Shown here: positions 26,840 through 34,345 of the stretch, one piece after another | Position numbering within the stretch: the stretch's first letter is position 1 | Layout of the letters: each line of letters starts with the position of its first letter | Origin: Bagarius yarrelli | Lineage: Eukaryota; Chordata; Actinopteri; Siluriformes; Sisoridae | Assembly (NCBI GenBank): GCA_005784505.1 | Contig: VCAZ01000148.1 | Coordinates: 449,501-513,500, forward strand | Length of the DNA stretch: 64,000 bases | Direction of reading: 5' to 3' | The notes under the pieces: model-generated | Seen by the model: only the letters and a program-made list of their open reading frames with translations | Told to the model about the DNA's origin: nothing | The model's database searches: none | Translations under genes and position numbers: made by a program

Positions 26840-27140
26840 GTTTTTTTTGATGATCTGCAGCATGATCATGACCGGCTCCTACAACAACTTCTTCCGAATG
26901 TTTGACCGCAATACGAAACGGGATGTTACTCTGGAGGCATCGCGGGAGAACAGCAAGCCACGGGCGGTCCTGAAGCCACGCAAGGTGTGTGTGGGTGGAA
27001 AGCGGCGCAAGGACGAGATCAGCGTCGACAGCCTGGACTTCAGCAAGAAAATCCTGCACACCACCTGGCACCCCTCAGAGAACATCATCGCCGTAGCTGC
27101 CACTAACAACCTCTATATCTTCCAGGATAAGGTCAACTAA
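2855..27140 (+). CDS. ppp2r2b: PP2A regulatory subunit B55-beta (spliced, 9 coding exons)
   Basis: Seven-bladed WD40 propeller that directs the PP2A catalytic/scaffold core to substrates in the cytosol; the vertebrate B-beta form is mainly neuronal. Coding exons are 2855-2924, 14923-15020, 15762-15927, 17117-17229, 21709-21886, 22492-22656, 24383-24552, 25104-25195 and 26861-27140. They total 1332 nt, 443 residues, the same length as human PPP2R2B. The N-terminus reads [20 protein letters not shown] and the C-terminus ends YIFQDKVN. Landmarks include [32 protein letters not shown] and [15 protein letters not shown]. All introns are GT/AG and phases match throughout. The first-exon peptide corresponds to the B-beta1 type; exons for other N-terminal isoforms could lie upstream and were not seen. 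Other B55 paralogues (A, C, D) were judged less likely from the N-terminus and from the gpr151/tcerg1 neighbours. Whether this is a teleost 'a' or 'b' copy cannot be decided here. Confidence 0.96.
6861..7091. mobile_element. Unclassified ~205 bp repeat, copy 1, with 14 bp target-site duplication
   Basis: The body 6875-7077 matches 8662-8865 at roughly 95%. It is flanked by a perfect direct repeat AAAATGAAGCCATT (6861-6874 and 7078-7091). No tRNA-like boxes or coding frame. Confidence 0.6.
7582..7870. repeat. Interspersed repeat, family D
   Basis: AAGGAGCTTTATTGTCATTT, CAGTACACAGTGA and AACGTTTCTCCAGGACCCCC are shared with 16272-16430. It is a common teleost interspersed repeat of uncertain class. 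Confidence 0.55.
8498..8547 (+). repeat. (GA)n microsatellite
   Basis: Uninterrupted AG run of about 40 bases with an imperfect 5' end. Confidence 0.95.
8659..8870. mobile_element. Unclassified ~205 bp repeat, copy 2
   Basis: Second copy of the element at 6875-7077. The flanks are both AAAATT-rich (8647-8660 and 8866-8880), a possible decayed target-site duplication. Confidence 0.55.
10040..10245 (+). mobile_element. tRNA-derived SINE, family A (5' part)
   Basis: GGGCAGCATGGTGCCTTAAT, GGTTAGCACTGTTGC, GGAGTTTGCATGTTCTCCCG and CACAGTCCAAAAACATGC. It runs directly into a family C repeat. Confidence 0.8.
10255..10452 (-). mobile_element. tRNA-derived repeat, family C
   Basis: GTCAGGGCCCAGCTATGATG, GGCTTGAACCCAGATCTTCC and CTTAACCATTTAAGCCACCA. 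The head lies at the right end, so the orientation is antisense. Confidence 0.65.
12368..12664. mobile_element. hAT-like non-autonomous transposon (about 300 bp)
   Basis: Begins TAGGCTGTGTATTG and ends TGTTACACAGCCCTA, giving imperfect inverted ends. Internally it carries the ACGAT/ATATCG wording of the other GCTGCACGAT elements and a TA run. Confidence 0.5.
13152..13175 (+). repeat. (CT)n microsatellite
   Basis: 24 bases of alternating CT. Confidence 0.95.
14167..14368 (-). mobile_element. tRNA-derived SINE, family B
   Basis: CATTTGGCAGACTTCCTGG at the left; CAATTAGCAGTC and a tRNA-head complement at the right. Confidence 0.75.
14923..15020 (+). CDS. ppp2r2b: ppp2r2b coding exon 2
   Basis: Residues 24-56, first WD blade ([10 protein letters not shown]...GDKGGRVV). 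The acceptor follows a CT-rich tract of about 60 bases; the donor is GAG|GTAAAT. Confidence 0.95.
15256..15395 (-). mobile_element. tRNA-derived SINE, family B
   Basis: CGGTATTTGGCAGGCGTCCT, TTGCTCAGGGGCCCAACATT and GTGCTGGGAATCAAACCC. The preceding 15197-15255 reads as a sense SINE head, so two elements abut head to head. Confidence 0.75.
15762..15927 (+). CDS. ppp2r2b: ppp2r2b coding exon 3
   Basis: Residues 57-111 ([20 protein letters not shown] to FLLSTN). The acceptor is CCAG|AGT and the donor is ACG|GTGAGT. Confidence 0.95.
16272..16430. repeat. Interspersed repeat, family D
   Basis: Shares AAGCTTTATAGACATTTCAA and CAACGTTTCTCCAGGACCCC with 7582-7870. Confidence 0.55.
17064..17116 (+). 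repeat. (TC)n microsatellite forming the exon 4 polypyrimidine tract
   Basis: TC run 17064-17097 followed by pyrimidine-rich sequence up to the CGCAG acceptor of ppp2r2b exon 4. Confidence 0.9.
17117..17229 (+). CDS. ppp2r2b: ppp2r2b coding exon 4
   Basis: Residues 112-149 ([20 protein letters not shown]...). The acceptor lies just after a (TC)n microsatellite; the donor is CGG|GTCAGT. Confidence 0.95.
17761..17807 (+). repeat. (CT)n microsatellite
   Basis: About 46 bases of near-perfect CT in ppp2r2b intron 4. Confidence 0.95.
19016..19340 (+). mobile_element. tRNA-derived SINE, family A (near full length)
   Basis: CAGCACGGTGGCTTAGTGGT, GATTCCCAGGC, CACAGTCCAAAAACACG, GATGGACTGGCGACTTGT and a tail AAATGAATGA. 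Confidence 0.85.
19358..19500 (+). repeat. G-rich repeat fragment
   Basis: CCCCGGGCCCGG, then a G-run of about 22 bases interrupted once (19377-19401), then several GGGCCC motifs. Confidence 0.5.
21188..21600 (-). mobile_element. Non-LTR retrotransposon (RTE-type) 3' coding remnant
   Basis: The antisense strand, with frame breaks, reads the familiar LINE C-terminal wording [11 protein letters not shown]...YIGRKI, and then codons for a DMKLVGV-like stretch and RQMIRCGD. It is decayed and non-functional. Confidence 0.6.
21709..21886 (+). CDS. ppp2r2b: ppp2r2b coding exon 5
   Basis: Residues 150-208 ([20 protein letters not shown] to EITNRSF). The donor TTCA|GTATCC lies inside an open frame that reads on without homology. 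Confidence 0.95.
22240..22336 (-). mobile_element. SINE family B fragment
   Basis: CATTTGGCAGACGCCCTTAT and GTCTTGCTCAGGGGCCCC. The head is missing. Confidence 0.7.
22492..22656 (+). CDS. ppp2r2b: ppp2r2b coding exon 6
   Basis: Residues 209-263 ([20 protein letters not shown] to CDNHSK). The acceptor is TCTAG|AT and the donor is AAGT|GTAAGT. Confidence 0.95.
22657..24382 (+). other. ppp2r2b: ppp2r2b intron 6
   Basis: No exon seen. An ATGG tetranucleotide run lies at 22685-22709, followed by a very degenerate SINE-like segment near 22740-22860. The rest is unique-looking sequence. Confidence 0.6.
24383..24552 (+). CDS. ppp2r2b: ppp2r2b coding exon 7
   Basis: Residues 264-320 ([20 protein letters not shown] to LETYQ). 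The donor CAG|GTAAAA runs directly into a 20-base A tract. Confidence 0.95.
24555..24574 (+). repeat. A20 homopolymer at the exon 7 donor
   Basis: Begins at +3 of the ppp2r2b exon 7 donor. Confidence 0.95.
24590..24712 (+). mobile_element. SINE family B fragment
   Basis: AAGCTGCCACTTCTGGCCCC, AAGGCTGTCTGCTAAATGCC and an AAATG tail. Confidence 0.65.
25104..25195 (+). CDS. ppp2r2b: ppp2r2b coding exon 8
   Basis: Residues 321-350 ([20 protein letters not shown]...NGSD). The acceptor TTTAG follows a (TG)n run; the donor is ACAG|GTGAGA. Confidence 0.95.
25224..25257. repeat. Perfect 14 bp inverted repeat (hairpin)
   Basis: Arm AGACGTTACCCTGG (25224-25237), 6-base loop, and exact complement (25244-25257). 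It starts 28 bases after the donor of ppp2r2b exon 8. Confidence 0.95.
25432..25919. mobile_element. MITE-like DNA transposon (about 490 bp)
   Basis: The left end TAGGCTGCATTTACAC and right end GATGTGAATGCAGCCCA form inverted termini. There is no coding frame. Confidence 0.6.
26155..26300. mobile_element. Composite of a SINE B fragment and a GCTGCACAAT element fragment
   Basis: CCCAGCAGTGGCAGCTTGG (26175-26200), then AGGGCTGCACAATATAT and GACATCGCAATGTCATC. Confidence 0.45.
26808..26849 (+). repeat. (TG)14 followed by a T-rich tract at the exon 9 acceptor
   Basis: TG repeat 26808-26835 then TTTTGTTTTTTTT, ending 11 bases before the CTGCAG acceptor of ppp2r2b exon 9. Confidence 0.9.
26861..27140 (+). 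CDS. ppp2r2b: ppp2r2b coding exon 9 (terminal)
   Basis: Residues 351-443 ([20 protein letters not shown] to [10 protein letters not shown], stop TAA). The acceptor CTGCAG lies about 25 bases after a (TG)14 plus T-rich tract. Confidence 0.96.
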
Positions 27141-27183
27141 CACAGGCACGACTTGGGAGGCCCTGCTTACATACACATATTTA

Positions 27184-27207
27184 CACACACACACACACAC
27201 ACACACA
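27184..27207 (+). repeat. (CA)n microsatellite in the ppp2r2b 3' UTR
   Basis: About 24 bases of alternating AC. Confidence 0.9.
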
Positions 27208-27538
27208 GAAGGACACACAGACACGCAGACTTGAGTGCCTAATCCCTGCAAGGGCCAGTGTTTAAACCATGATGCTGAAGGAATCGACTTTTTGTGCTTA
27301 AGGAAGCTGGGAATGTGAGACAGAGAGGGATACGGAGAGCATGAGCAGACCGACAGTAAGGATGAGGTCATGTTTTATGCAGGAGAGTGTCGATAAGATG
27401 CGCTATGCTATTTCACCCGTTCTGCTGTTCTATTTTCATCACCACGTCCACGTTTTCTCTGTTTTTCTCTTTAACCCTTTTTATTTATTCTATTTATTTA
27501 TTTATTCCTCCATTTAAAGGAATGCCTAATAATTTTAA

Positions 27539-27544
27539 AATAAA
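27539..27544 (+). terminator. ppp2r2b: Proximal poly(A) signal of ppp2r2b
   Basis: AATAAA about 400 bases after the stop, just downstream of the ATTTA cluster. Confidence 0.45.
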
Positions 27545-28614
27545 CAACAGGGCTGTACTACATGCCTGCTTTATTAGTATTATTGGGTTTGACAGGTTTG
27601 ACTCTAAAGGTGGGATGAGTAAATGATGTGTGGTCTGTTTTTTTCCATCGACTCTCGCAACAACGTCTCAAACGGCACTCTGTGATGAAACTGACGGAGG
27701 TGTAGACAGAAAGAACGCAGCTTTATTCCCTTATGCTCTTTATCCGCTACACAGCTGTCAACGAACTGAGCTGGACTCCCGATGTGGCTGTGCATACTGA
27801 CGCTTCGGTCATACACAATCACTGGACATTGGATTCGGATTCTTCGCTACCTGATTCTTTAAATCAATGACACGGAGGTTGAAGTCATCAATGTTTTATT
27901 CGTCTTTTTCTGTTGACGTTTGGTTTAATAAGCTGTGGTGCCTTCTTTTCGTATGTGGACTTGAGTGCAGTTGGGAAAGGGGGTTGATGGGATCCTGTTT
28001 TTGAATGGTGTAATGATATATTGGTCTGTGGAACGTGACTGTTTTTTTGGGGGTTTTTTTTTTATAAAATGTGGACTGAATAGCTTTGTGTAAGGAAAAA
28101 CGAATGAAAACGTACGCAAAAGTACGGAATTACTTGCTTTTCGCAAAACAGGTGATGATGTCAGCAGTGTAGGCTTTAGGAAGTGTCCGTCCCTGGATTT
28201 GACTCATTCAGTGCAGTGTTGGGTGGAAGCTGTTATTGCACTCGTGAAAAATCGGTCTAATTACCCATGAGAATGTCTGATCAGAAAAAAAACCAACATC
28301 TGCCTGTAATTCAAACAGTTCACAATGCTCCGCTGTTGTCCATTTCTCTCAGACGGTAATGTTCCATCCTACTTTTCAGTCTGTTCCATGATGTTAAAGG
28401 AAGTGCCAGGACGGCAAATAATGTAGCCTAACCAGACATGAGGAGTTTATGATATCAGGGAATTTTAGGTACAAGTCCTTTAAAAAAAAAAAGTAACATC
28501 TAACCAGTTTCAGTTGTGAAATTTCATTGTTAACAAAACAAAGTTTTATAGCTGAGAATGTATTTAAATGCAATTGAATGACATGCAGTCTTTATGCTTA
28601 ATGGAATTTGTTGA

Positions 28615-28620
28615 AATAAA
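28615..28620 (+). terminator. ppp2r2b: Distal poly(A) signal of ppp2r2b
   Basis: AATAAA about 1.48 kb after the stop. It is the last candidate before the microsatellite-rich intergenic region. Confidence 0.5.
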
Positions 28621-28714
28621 AAATGAAAAGATGTGCAAGCTGAAATAGTTTGAGTTTGAATTACGTTTAATAATTCAGCTTCTTAAAACGTCACAGGGAT
28701 TTGTCCTGAAGCTA

Positions 28715-28739
28715 GTGTGTGTGTGTGTGTGTGTGCGTG

Positions 28740-28772
<33 letters not shown>

Positions 28773-28783
28773 TGGTGCGTGTA

Positions 28784-28858
<75 letters not shown>

Positions 28859-28880
28859 GTGTGCGTGTGTGTGTGTGTGT
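28715..28880 (+). repeat. (GT)n microsatellite, about 165 bp
   Basis: Alternating GT with periodic GC substitutions (GTGCGT). It gives spurious Cys-Val and His-Thr open frames. Confidence 0.95.
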
Positions 28881-29102
28881 ATACTTATAAAACCTTTCTA
28901 TTTCTGGCAGAATAATAGTCAACTTATTAATCAACTTAATTTTTAAGCAGTATAAACAAATGATACTCCGCCGGGATACTGTTGGCTTTGAGTGTGAGAC
29001 GACTTAAACTTTTTGTTTAAAATACTTAGAATAATATTATAAGGAATATACTTATAATAAAAATTCTGAAAAGCAGAAAAGGGATTGATATTATTATATA
29101 AT

Positions 29103-29107
<5 letters not shown>

Positions 29108-29192
<85 letters not shown>
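29108..29192 (+). repeat. (AT)n microsatellite, about 85 bp
   Basis: Uninterrupted AT immediately followed by a SINE. Confidence 0.95.
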
Positions 29193-29196
<4 letters not shown>

Positions 29197-29445
29197 GGAC
29201 GGTGGCTTAGTGGTTAGCACTGTTGTATCTCATGTCAATAAGGTACCGGCTTAGATTCCCAGGCAGAGGTCTTTCTGTGTGGGAGTTTGCTTGTTCTCTC
29301 TGTGATTGCGTGGCTTTAGTCCGGGTTCTGTCTATAGGAGTGAGTGTGAGTGTGTGTGTGTCCCTGTGATGGACTGGAGACCTGTCCAGGGTGGGATAGA
29401 CTCCAGCAGATCCCTGTGACCCTGAATGATTATGAATATAAAATG
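29193..29445 (+). mobile_element. tRNA-derived SINE, family A
   Basis: GGCAGGACGGTGGCTTAGTG, TTAGCACTGTTG, AGTTTGCTTGTTCTC, GATGGACTGGAGACCTGTCC and CCCTGTGACCCTGAATGAT. Confidence 0.85.
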
Positions 29446-29534
29446 TTTGTAAAAAAACTAACTGGTGTTTTTTGTTTTTTTGGCCCTTTTTTTTTGAGTT
29501 TATTGCAGCCAGTTGGGTAAAATTAAAAACACTT

Positions 29535-29540
<6 letters not shown>

Positions 29541-29569
<29 letters not shown>
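29541..29569 (+). repeat. (TA)n microsatellite
   Basis: About 29 bases of alternating TA. Confidence 0.9.
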
Positions 29570-29571
<2 letters not shown>

Positions 29572-30044
29572 TCCTAAAGTGCACAATTTTTTTTACCTAA
29601 ATTAACATTAGAACAACAGGCGTAGTTTTTTTTTTTTTTTTTTTAAGGTCTTGGAATGAATCTTGTGCGCCCCCGTGTGGCCATTTAGAGGAAACCTTAT
29701 TTGGCTTTATTGAAAGCACTTCCTACCGTTGCCTCTGTAAACACAACATTAACTAGAGACACATGTATTATATGTACTGCTGCATAAAATAGTCCTAAAC
29801 TGAAGCATTTCTTGTCGTTGTTTGTGAACAATCAACCAAAAATAGTGTGTGTCGCATAAGATCGAAAAATGTACCTTAAATCCTTTTACTGGTGGTAAAT
29901 TAACATTTCCAGAGAAAAGCTATTACAGCAAGAAAAGGTATGCTTTATATTTCAGAATACTGATTTACAGTTTTTCTACTCTAATAACACGTCTATGCCA
30001 AAAAAAGGGAAAGCAGAACAATGTCCATGCTTCCATGTTTCTTA

Positions 30045-30240
30045 CTTTTTTTAATAAAGGTGCTGTAGCCATTGTCTCAAAGCAGCTACACACAATCAAA
30101 GATCATTATAAAAATGAGAATGAACCTGAGATCAGTTTGTCCCTGATATGCAAGCAGAGATAGGGGATAGGGAGAAACCTTAAGAGGAACCAGACTCAAC
30201 AAAGAACCCATCCTCATTTGGGTGATAAACAGATAGCTGG
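30045..30240 (+). repeat. Interspersed repeat, family E
   Basis: TGTCTCAAAGCAGCTACACA, GAGGAACCAGACTCAACAAA and CCCATCCTCATTTGGGTGAT are shared with 53550-53800. Confidence 0.6.
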
Positions 30241-30358
30241 AATCATGCAGTCAGACTGTGTGTGTAAGCAACTGTAGTCACAAGTCCTCAGAAAACAGCT
30301 GGATTGTCCCCAGTCACCATGGAGATGTGACGTAATCATCAACCGGAGGAGGGTTGAC

Positions 30359-30363
30359 GAAAG

Positions 30364-30396
<33 letters not shown>

Positions 30397-30408
30397 CAAA
30401 CAGACAGA

Positions 30409-30440
<32 letters not shown>

Positions 30441-30510
30441 ACAGAAAGAGAGGAGACAGAGAGAGACATAGAGAGAGAAGGAAAGAAAAGAAAGAAAAAG
30501 AAAGAAAGAG
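30359..30510 (+). repeat. (GA)n/GACA/GAAA microsatellite
   Basis: Purine-only compound array: GA units with GACA interruptions, then AAAG units. Confidence 0.95.
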
Positions 30511-30623
30511 AAAAGTCTATAGTGTTTAAGAGGGTACATCTGTTATTTAAATGATCGAGTTTGATTTTTTCTATAAAATCAAACACGTTGGAGGAGTATT
30601 TTTTCTGTATTAATATTCGGAAG

Positions 30624-31013
30624 AGGGCCAGCACGGCGGCGGCTTAGTGCTTAGCACTGTTGCCTCACAGCAAGAAGGTCCTGGGTTCGATTCCCCGGGT
30701 CTTTCTGTGTGGAGTTTGCATGTTCTGACTGTGCTTGTGTGGGTTTACTCTGGGTTCTCCGGTTTCCTCCCACAGTCCAAAAACATGTATGTATGTACGA
30801 TTCTAAGTTGCCCATTAAAGTAAGTGTGAGTGTGTGTATGTAGGAGCTGTGGTGTGTGTGTGTGTGTCTGTATATTTGCCCTGTGATAAACTGGTGGCCT
30901 GCCCGCCTCCTGCCTTTGGCCCTTTCAGTCATGGACTGGGATAGACTCCAGCAGATCCCTGTGACCCTGAATTAAGGAGTAAGCGGGTTATAGAAAGTCA
31001 AAGAATGAATAAA
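30624..31013 (+). mobile_element. tRNA-derived SINE, family A (near full length)
   Basis: CGGCTTAGTGCTTAGCACTG, CTGGGTTCGATTCCCCGGG, GGAGTTTGCATGTTCTGAC, CACAGTCCAAAAACATGTA and a tail GAATGAATAAATA. The tRNA-like head is intact enough to mimic a tRNA gene. Confidence 0.88.
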
Positions 31014-31739
31014 TATTTAGAATTAAATACCGCTATTAAAAAAAAAAATACTATTTTTGCTCCCGAACTTTTGATTTAAAAAGATAAACAAATACTTTAA
31101 TCATTAGTTGTTTTAAAAAAATAACTCCTCCAAAACTGGCTCTCTCTGTTCATTATATAAAACAGGATAAAGTAAGTCCTGTGATGGACATTAACATCAC
31201 ATTACATCTCCTGTCATTTACAATCAAATCTCAAACACACACACACACACACACAGATTATTTTCTAACAATTAAAATCTGTCTCTATTTTTCTGCCTTT
31301 TATGAGCAGATCCTTTATAAACATACTCAAGTTGCACATTTGATATTTAAGTCCATGCATTATTCAGGTAGTAATTAAATGAAATAAAATACAATCCCGT
31401 GTTGATTTTGGGTGGATGTTCTACACTTTAGTCAGGTGTCCCGAATGTTGTATAAATGCAGGACGTCCCAGTTTTGCAGTTTATTTAGTTTTGTGTAAAT
31501 AAGTATGAAAAATACCCGTTTAACACAATTTAGATGTCTAGAATGAACGTTTACTATGAATGTGTGTGTGTGTGTGTTTGTTAGGGTTCACAGGATATTT
31601 GTCGTTGCTTGTACGTAAGAGCATATGAGCAAAAATATTCGGACAGTGTGTGAAATGTGGTTTTGTAATAAGGTCCAAGTGTCCATAGACACCAAATGAT
31701 TATTAATGGGTTTAAATAGGCATCATCTGCCTTCAATAC

Positions 31740-31756
31740 CACACACACACACACAC

Positions 31757-31807
<51 letters not shown>
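31740..31807 (+). repeat. (CA)n microsatellite
   Basis: About 66 bases with one CAACA interruption. Confidence 0.95.
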
Positions 31808-31810
<3 letters not shown>

Positions 31811-31859
31811 TTCCAGCCGAACGCGCTAAACCTAAGCGGGAGATTCGTAGCAGCCTCTC

Positions 31860-32330
31860 ATTATCATAATCATCTTTAATAATCACCATCATCATCTCAT
31901 CAATCATCTTTATTTTAATTACCATTATCATCATCCTCATCCATCATCATCACCATCATCAATAACAACAACAAAAAACAACATTATTAATAAGCATTAT
32001 CATAATCACCATCATCATCATTACCAACAATAATAATTATCATCCTCATCATCTTTATAATCACCATCATCATCATCATCATCTTTATAATCACCATCAT
32101 CATCATTACCAACAATAATAATTATCATCCTCATCTTTATAATTACCATCATCATCATAATCACCATCATCATCATTACCAACAATAATAATTATCATCC
32201 TCTTCTTTATAATTACCATCATTATCATCATCATTACCAACAATAATAATCATTATCTTCATGATCATCATCCTCATCCTCATCCTCATCATCATCATCA
32301 TAATCAGTCATCATTAACTACAACAATAAT
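31860..32330 (+). repeat. CATC/ATT compound minisatellite with higher-order units
   Basis: Trinucleotide ATC and ATA mixture. The phrase ATTACCAACAATAATAATTA recurs at about 32020, 32105 and 32174, with a variant near 32235. Confidence 0.85.
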
Positions 32331-32960
32331 ACTACTAATAATAATCATAAACAATCATCAATAATAGATTATTTAATTATGTGCTTGTTTATATAACATT
32401 CTGTTATGTGTTTATATAAAACAAATAAATGTATGAATGAATTAATAATGAACTGAATTATCACATTTTGGGATCCTTGTTCATTCCTAGTAAAGTTATT
32501 AATATGTTTTCTTTGTGTGAACTCCTTCAGTCGTTTTAGATTTTAATAAAACAATTAAAGCACTAAAAAGAAGCTCATTTACCCCAAAACCTGTTTTTTA
32601 ACAGACTTGTGCATCTGGATTAAGAATAAAATATGAAGTAATTTTTTTATTAGTTTTATTTTTGCGTTAAATGCCAGTAAGAGTATTAGTGGGTTTAGTC
32701 TTGTTTATTGGTTGTCTTATTGTAGCTAAAAAAAAAGCAGTGCAAAAGTGATTTGCTCCAGTTCTAGTTCATTTTGCCGCATCACACACAAAAATAAAAA
32801 TGTGTCTAAATTCTCCTGGTTTCCAATAATTATTAACATGTTGAAGAGGCGCGAGGTGCTGCGGTACTCGTTCCCTGTAACTGCCTCGAGAGGACGCGGC
32901 GCTCCAGTCCAAGTGAATAAGGACAGTCAACCGGGGCGCACCTGTCAATCACACTACGCC

Positions 32961-32967
32961 TTTATAA
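32961..32967 (+). promoter_or_regulatory. gpr151: TATA-like box of gpr151
   Basis: TTTATAA 110 bases upstream of the gpr151 ATG, in a locally GC-rich stretch (32840-33076). It would place the start site near 32990, with a 5' UTR of about 85 bases. Confidence 0.45.
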
Positions 32968-33076
32968 CCACGCGCATCCTGCAACCTCCGTCAATAAAAC
33001 GCGTGGGTCCGAAGGAGTGTAAGCCACGCGGGCTCAGAAGTTATTTACAGTTCACTTCTGATTTTCCTTTGAGAAG

Positions 33077-34345
33077 ATGGATAAACTGCAGTACGGAAAC
33101 ATCAGCGCGCCCAACGGCACCCTGAACAGACGCTCGGTTTTGGAGAAAGGCGCATACCAGCACCTGCAGCAGGGCGAGCTGAAGCTTCTGGTGCCGGTGG
33201 GACTGGGGGTCATCTCCGTGCTGGGCTTTATCGCAAACGCCACAGCGGTGGGAGTGCTGGTGGGCAACGCGCGCAAAAGTAAGCTGTCACTGATCAACGC
33301 GCTCATTCTCAACCTCCTGATGGCTGACGGTCTGCTACTGGCTTTCGCTGTGCCGTTGAAAGCCGCGGCGTACTCCAACCAAGCCTGGACTCTGGGCTTA
33401 ATCGTGTGCAAAACGTGTGACTGGTTCGTGCATTCCTGCATGGTGGCGAAGAGCCTGACTGTGGCCATCATGGCAAAGGCATGTTACAGGTACGTGAGCA
33501 ACCCGACCAAGCAAGTCACGATCCGCATGAGGACCATCGTGGTGGTGCTGATTTTTATATGGCTCCTGTCTTCTTTGCTCCCGCTGCCCCACTGGCTCTT
33601 CACATCGCTGCAGAAGGAAGACGGTGGAATGCTGTGCGTGCTCGAGGTGCCACCACAAGCCCGCAGGTTTATGTCCTTTTATGTGAAGGCGTACCCTCTG
33701 GTGGCTTTTTGCGCACCACTTTGCTTTGCGCTGATTTACTTTTGGCGCGCGTACTGCCGATGCCAACGCCGCTGCAGCAAGACGCAGAACCTGCGCGCAC
33801 AGATCCGGTCCCGCAAGCTCACCCTGATGCTGTTCGGGCTGACCGTCGCCATGGCTACCATGTGGCTGCCGCAGTGGGTGTCGTGGGTGTGGATGAGGCA
33901 CGCAGCGGTCAGTGACGGCCCGATGCCACCGGTGCTCTTCGACGTGGGCTCACAGGTTGCCATGTTCACCACCTCGCTAGCCAACCCGCTCATAGTGCTT
34001 GCCCTGTCCGAGGAATTCCGTGAGGGTTACAAGGGCCTCTGGCGGCGCCTCACGCTGCGCAAACACGCTCCCAAGCAGCAACCCAAACCAGGGCCGCACG
34101 CGCCCACGGCGCCCAGATCACCTACCCCGCGACCCGAGGCTTCCGCCCACCTTCCCCCCAGGAATACCGACGAGCCTGAAACCGACCAGCAACAGCTGGA
34201 GGAAACTTCTGGTAACGACAATAAAGATGGGATCGTGCCACCTGATGTGGAGCAGTTCTGGAACGAGCGCGAAAGTGGCTCGATGTCTCAGGAAAACGAC
34301 CCCGTACCATGGGAGCATCAAGATCCCAAAGAGGGCAAGATGTAG
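33077..34345 (+). CDS. gpr151: G-protein coupled receptor 151 (orphan class A GPCR)
   Basis: Single-exon receptor of 422 residues; human GPR151 has 419. In vertebrates it is an orphan receptor known from habenular neurons. Two N-glycosylation sequons sit at N8 and N13. Seven hydrophobic segments lie near residues 36-62, 71-96, 107-136, 151-171, 203-225, 248-272 and 288-310. N54 fits position 1.50, D84 fits 2.50, and C111/C187 can form the TM3-ECL2 disulfide. The DRY box is absent (KACYRY at 134-139) and the NPxxY tyrosine is replaced (NPLIV at 303-307). The family signatures KTQNLRAQIRS (235-245), SEEFREG (311-317) and the C-terminal DVEQFWNER and DPVPWEHQD are present. The start has an A at -3 (GAAGATGG) and follows a TATA-like box by 110 bases. 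The neighbours ppp2r2b and tcerg1 support orthology. Confidence 0.95.
   Translation: MDKLQYGNISAPNGTLNRRSVLEKGAYQHLQQGELKLLVPVGLGVISVLGFIANATAVGVLVGNARKSKLSLINALILNLLMADGLLLAFAVPLKAAAYSNQAWTLGLIVCKTCDWFVHSCMVAKSLTVAIMAKACYRYVSNPTKQVTIRMRTIVVVLIFIWLLSSLLPLPHWLFTSLQKEDGGMLCVLEVPPQARRFMSFYVKAYPLVAFCAPLCFALIYFWRAYCRCQRRCSKTQNLRAQIRSRKLTLMLFGLTVAMATMWLPQWVSWVWMRHAAVSDGPMPPVLFDVGSQVAMFTTSLANPLIVLALSEEFREGYKGLWRRLTLRKHAPKQQPKPGPHAPTAPRSPTPRPEASAHLPPRNTDEPETDQQQLEETSGNDNKDGIVPPDVEQFWNERESGSMSQENDPVPWEHQDPKEGKM

Larger units (their letters stand above)
27141..28640 (+). other. ppp2r2b: ppp2r2b 3' UTR (likely)
   Basis: Follows the TAA stop. It contains a CA repeat (27184-27207), an AU-rich ATTTA cluster (27480-27508), an internal AATAAA (27539-27544) and a distal AATAAA (28615-28620). 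Two alternative 3' ends are therefore plausible. Confidence 0.6.
28641..32960. other. ppp2r2b-gpr151 intergenic region
   Basis: No supported gene. It is dominated by GT (28715-28880), AT (29108-29192), TA (29541-29569), GA (30359-30510) and CA (31740-31807) arrays, two SINEs (29193-29445, 30624-31013), a LINE-tail-like repeat (30045-30240) and a CATC/ATT minisatellite (31860-32330). Confidence 0.75.

Noticed and set aside
28683..28946. Open frames encoding His-Thr or Cys-Val repeats on both strands
   Set aside because: They are translations of the GT microsatellite with no other coding signal.
30339..30634. Arg-Glu and Leu-Ser repeat open frames
   Set aside because: They are translations of a purine/pyrimidine microsatellite.
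30640..30712. Possible tRNA gene from the A- and B-box-like sequences
   Set aside because: It continues into a SINE body (GGAGTTTGCATGTTC) and cannot form a clean cloverleaf; it is the head of a tRNA-derived SINE.
31860..32330. CRISPR-like array
   Set aside because: The repeats are low-complexity trinucleotides without constant repeat/spacer structure, in a vertebrate genome.
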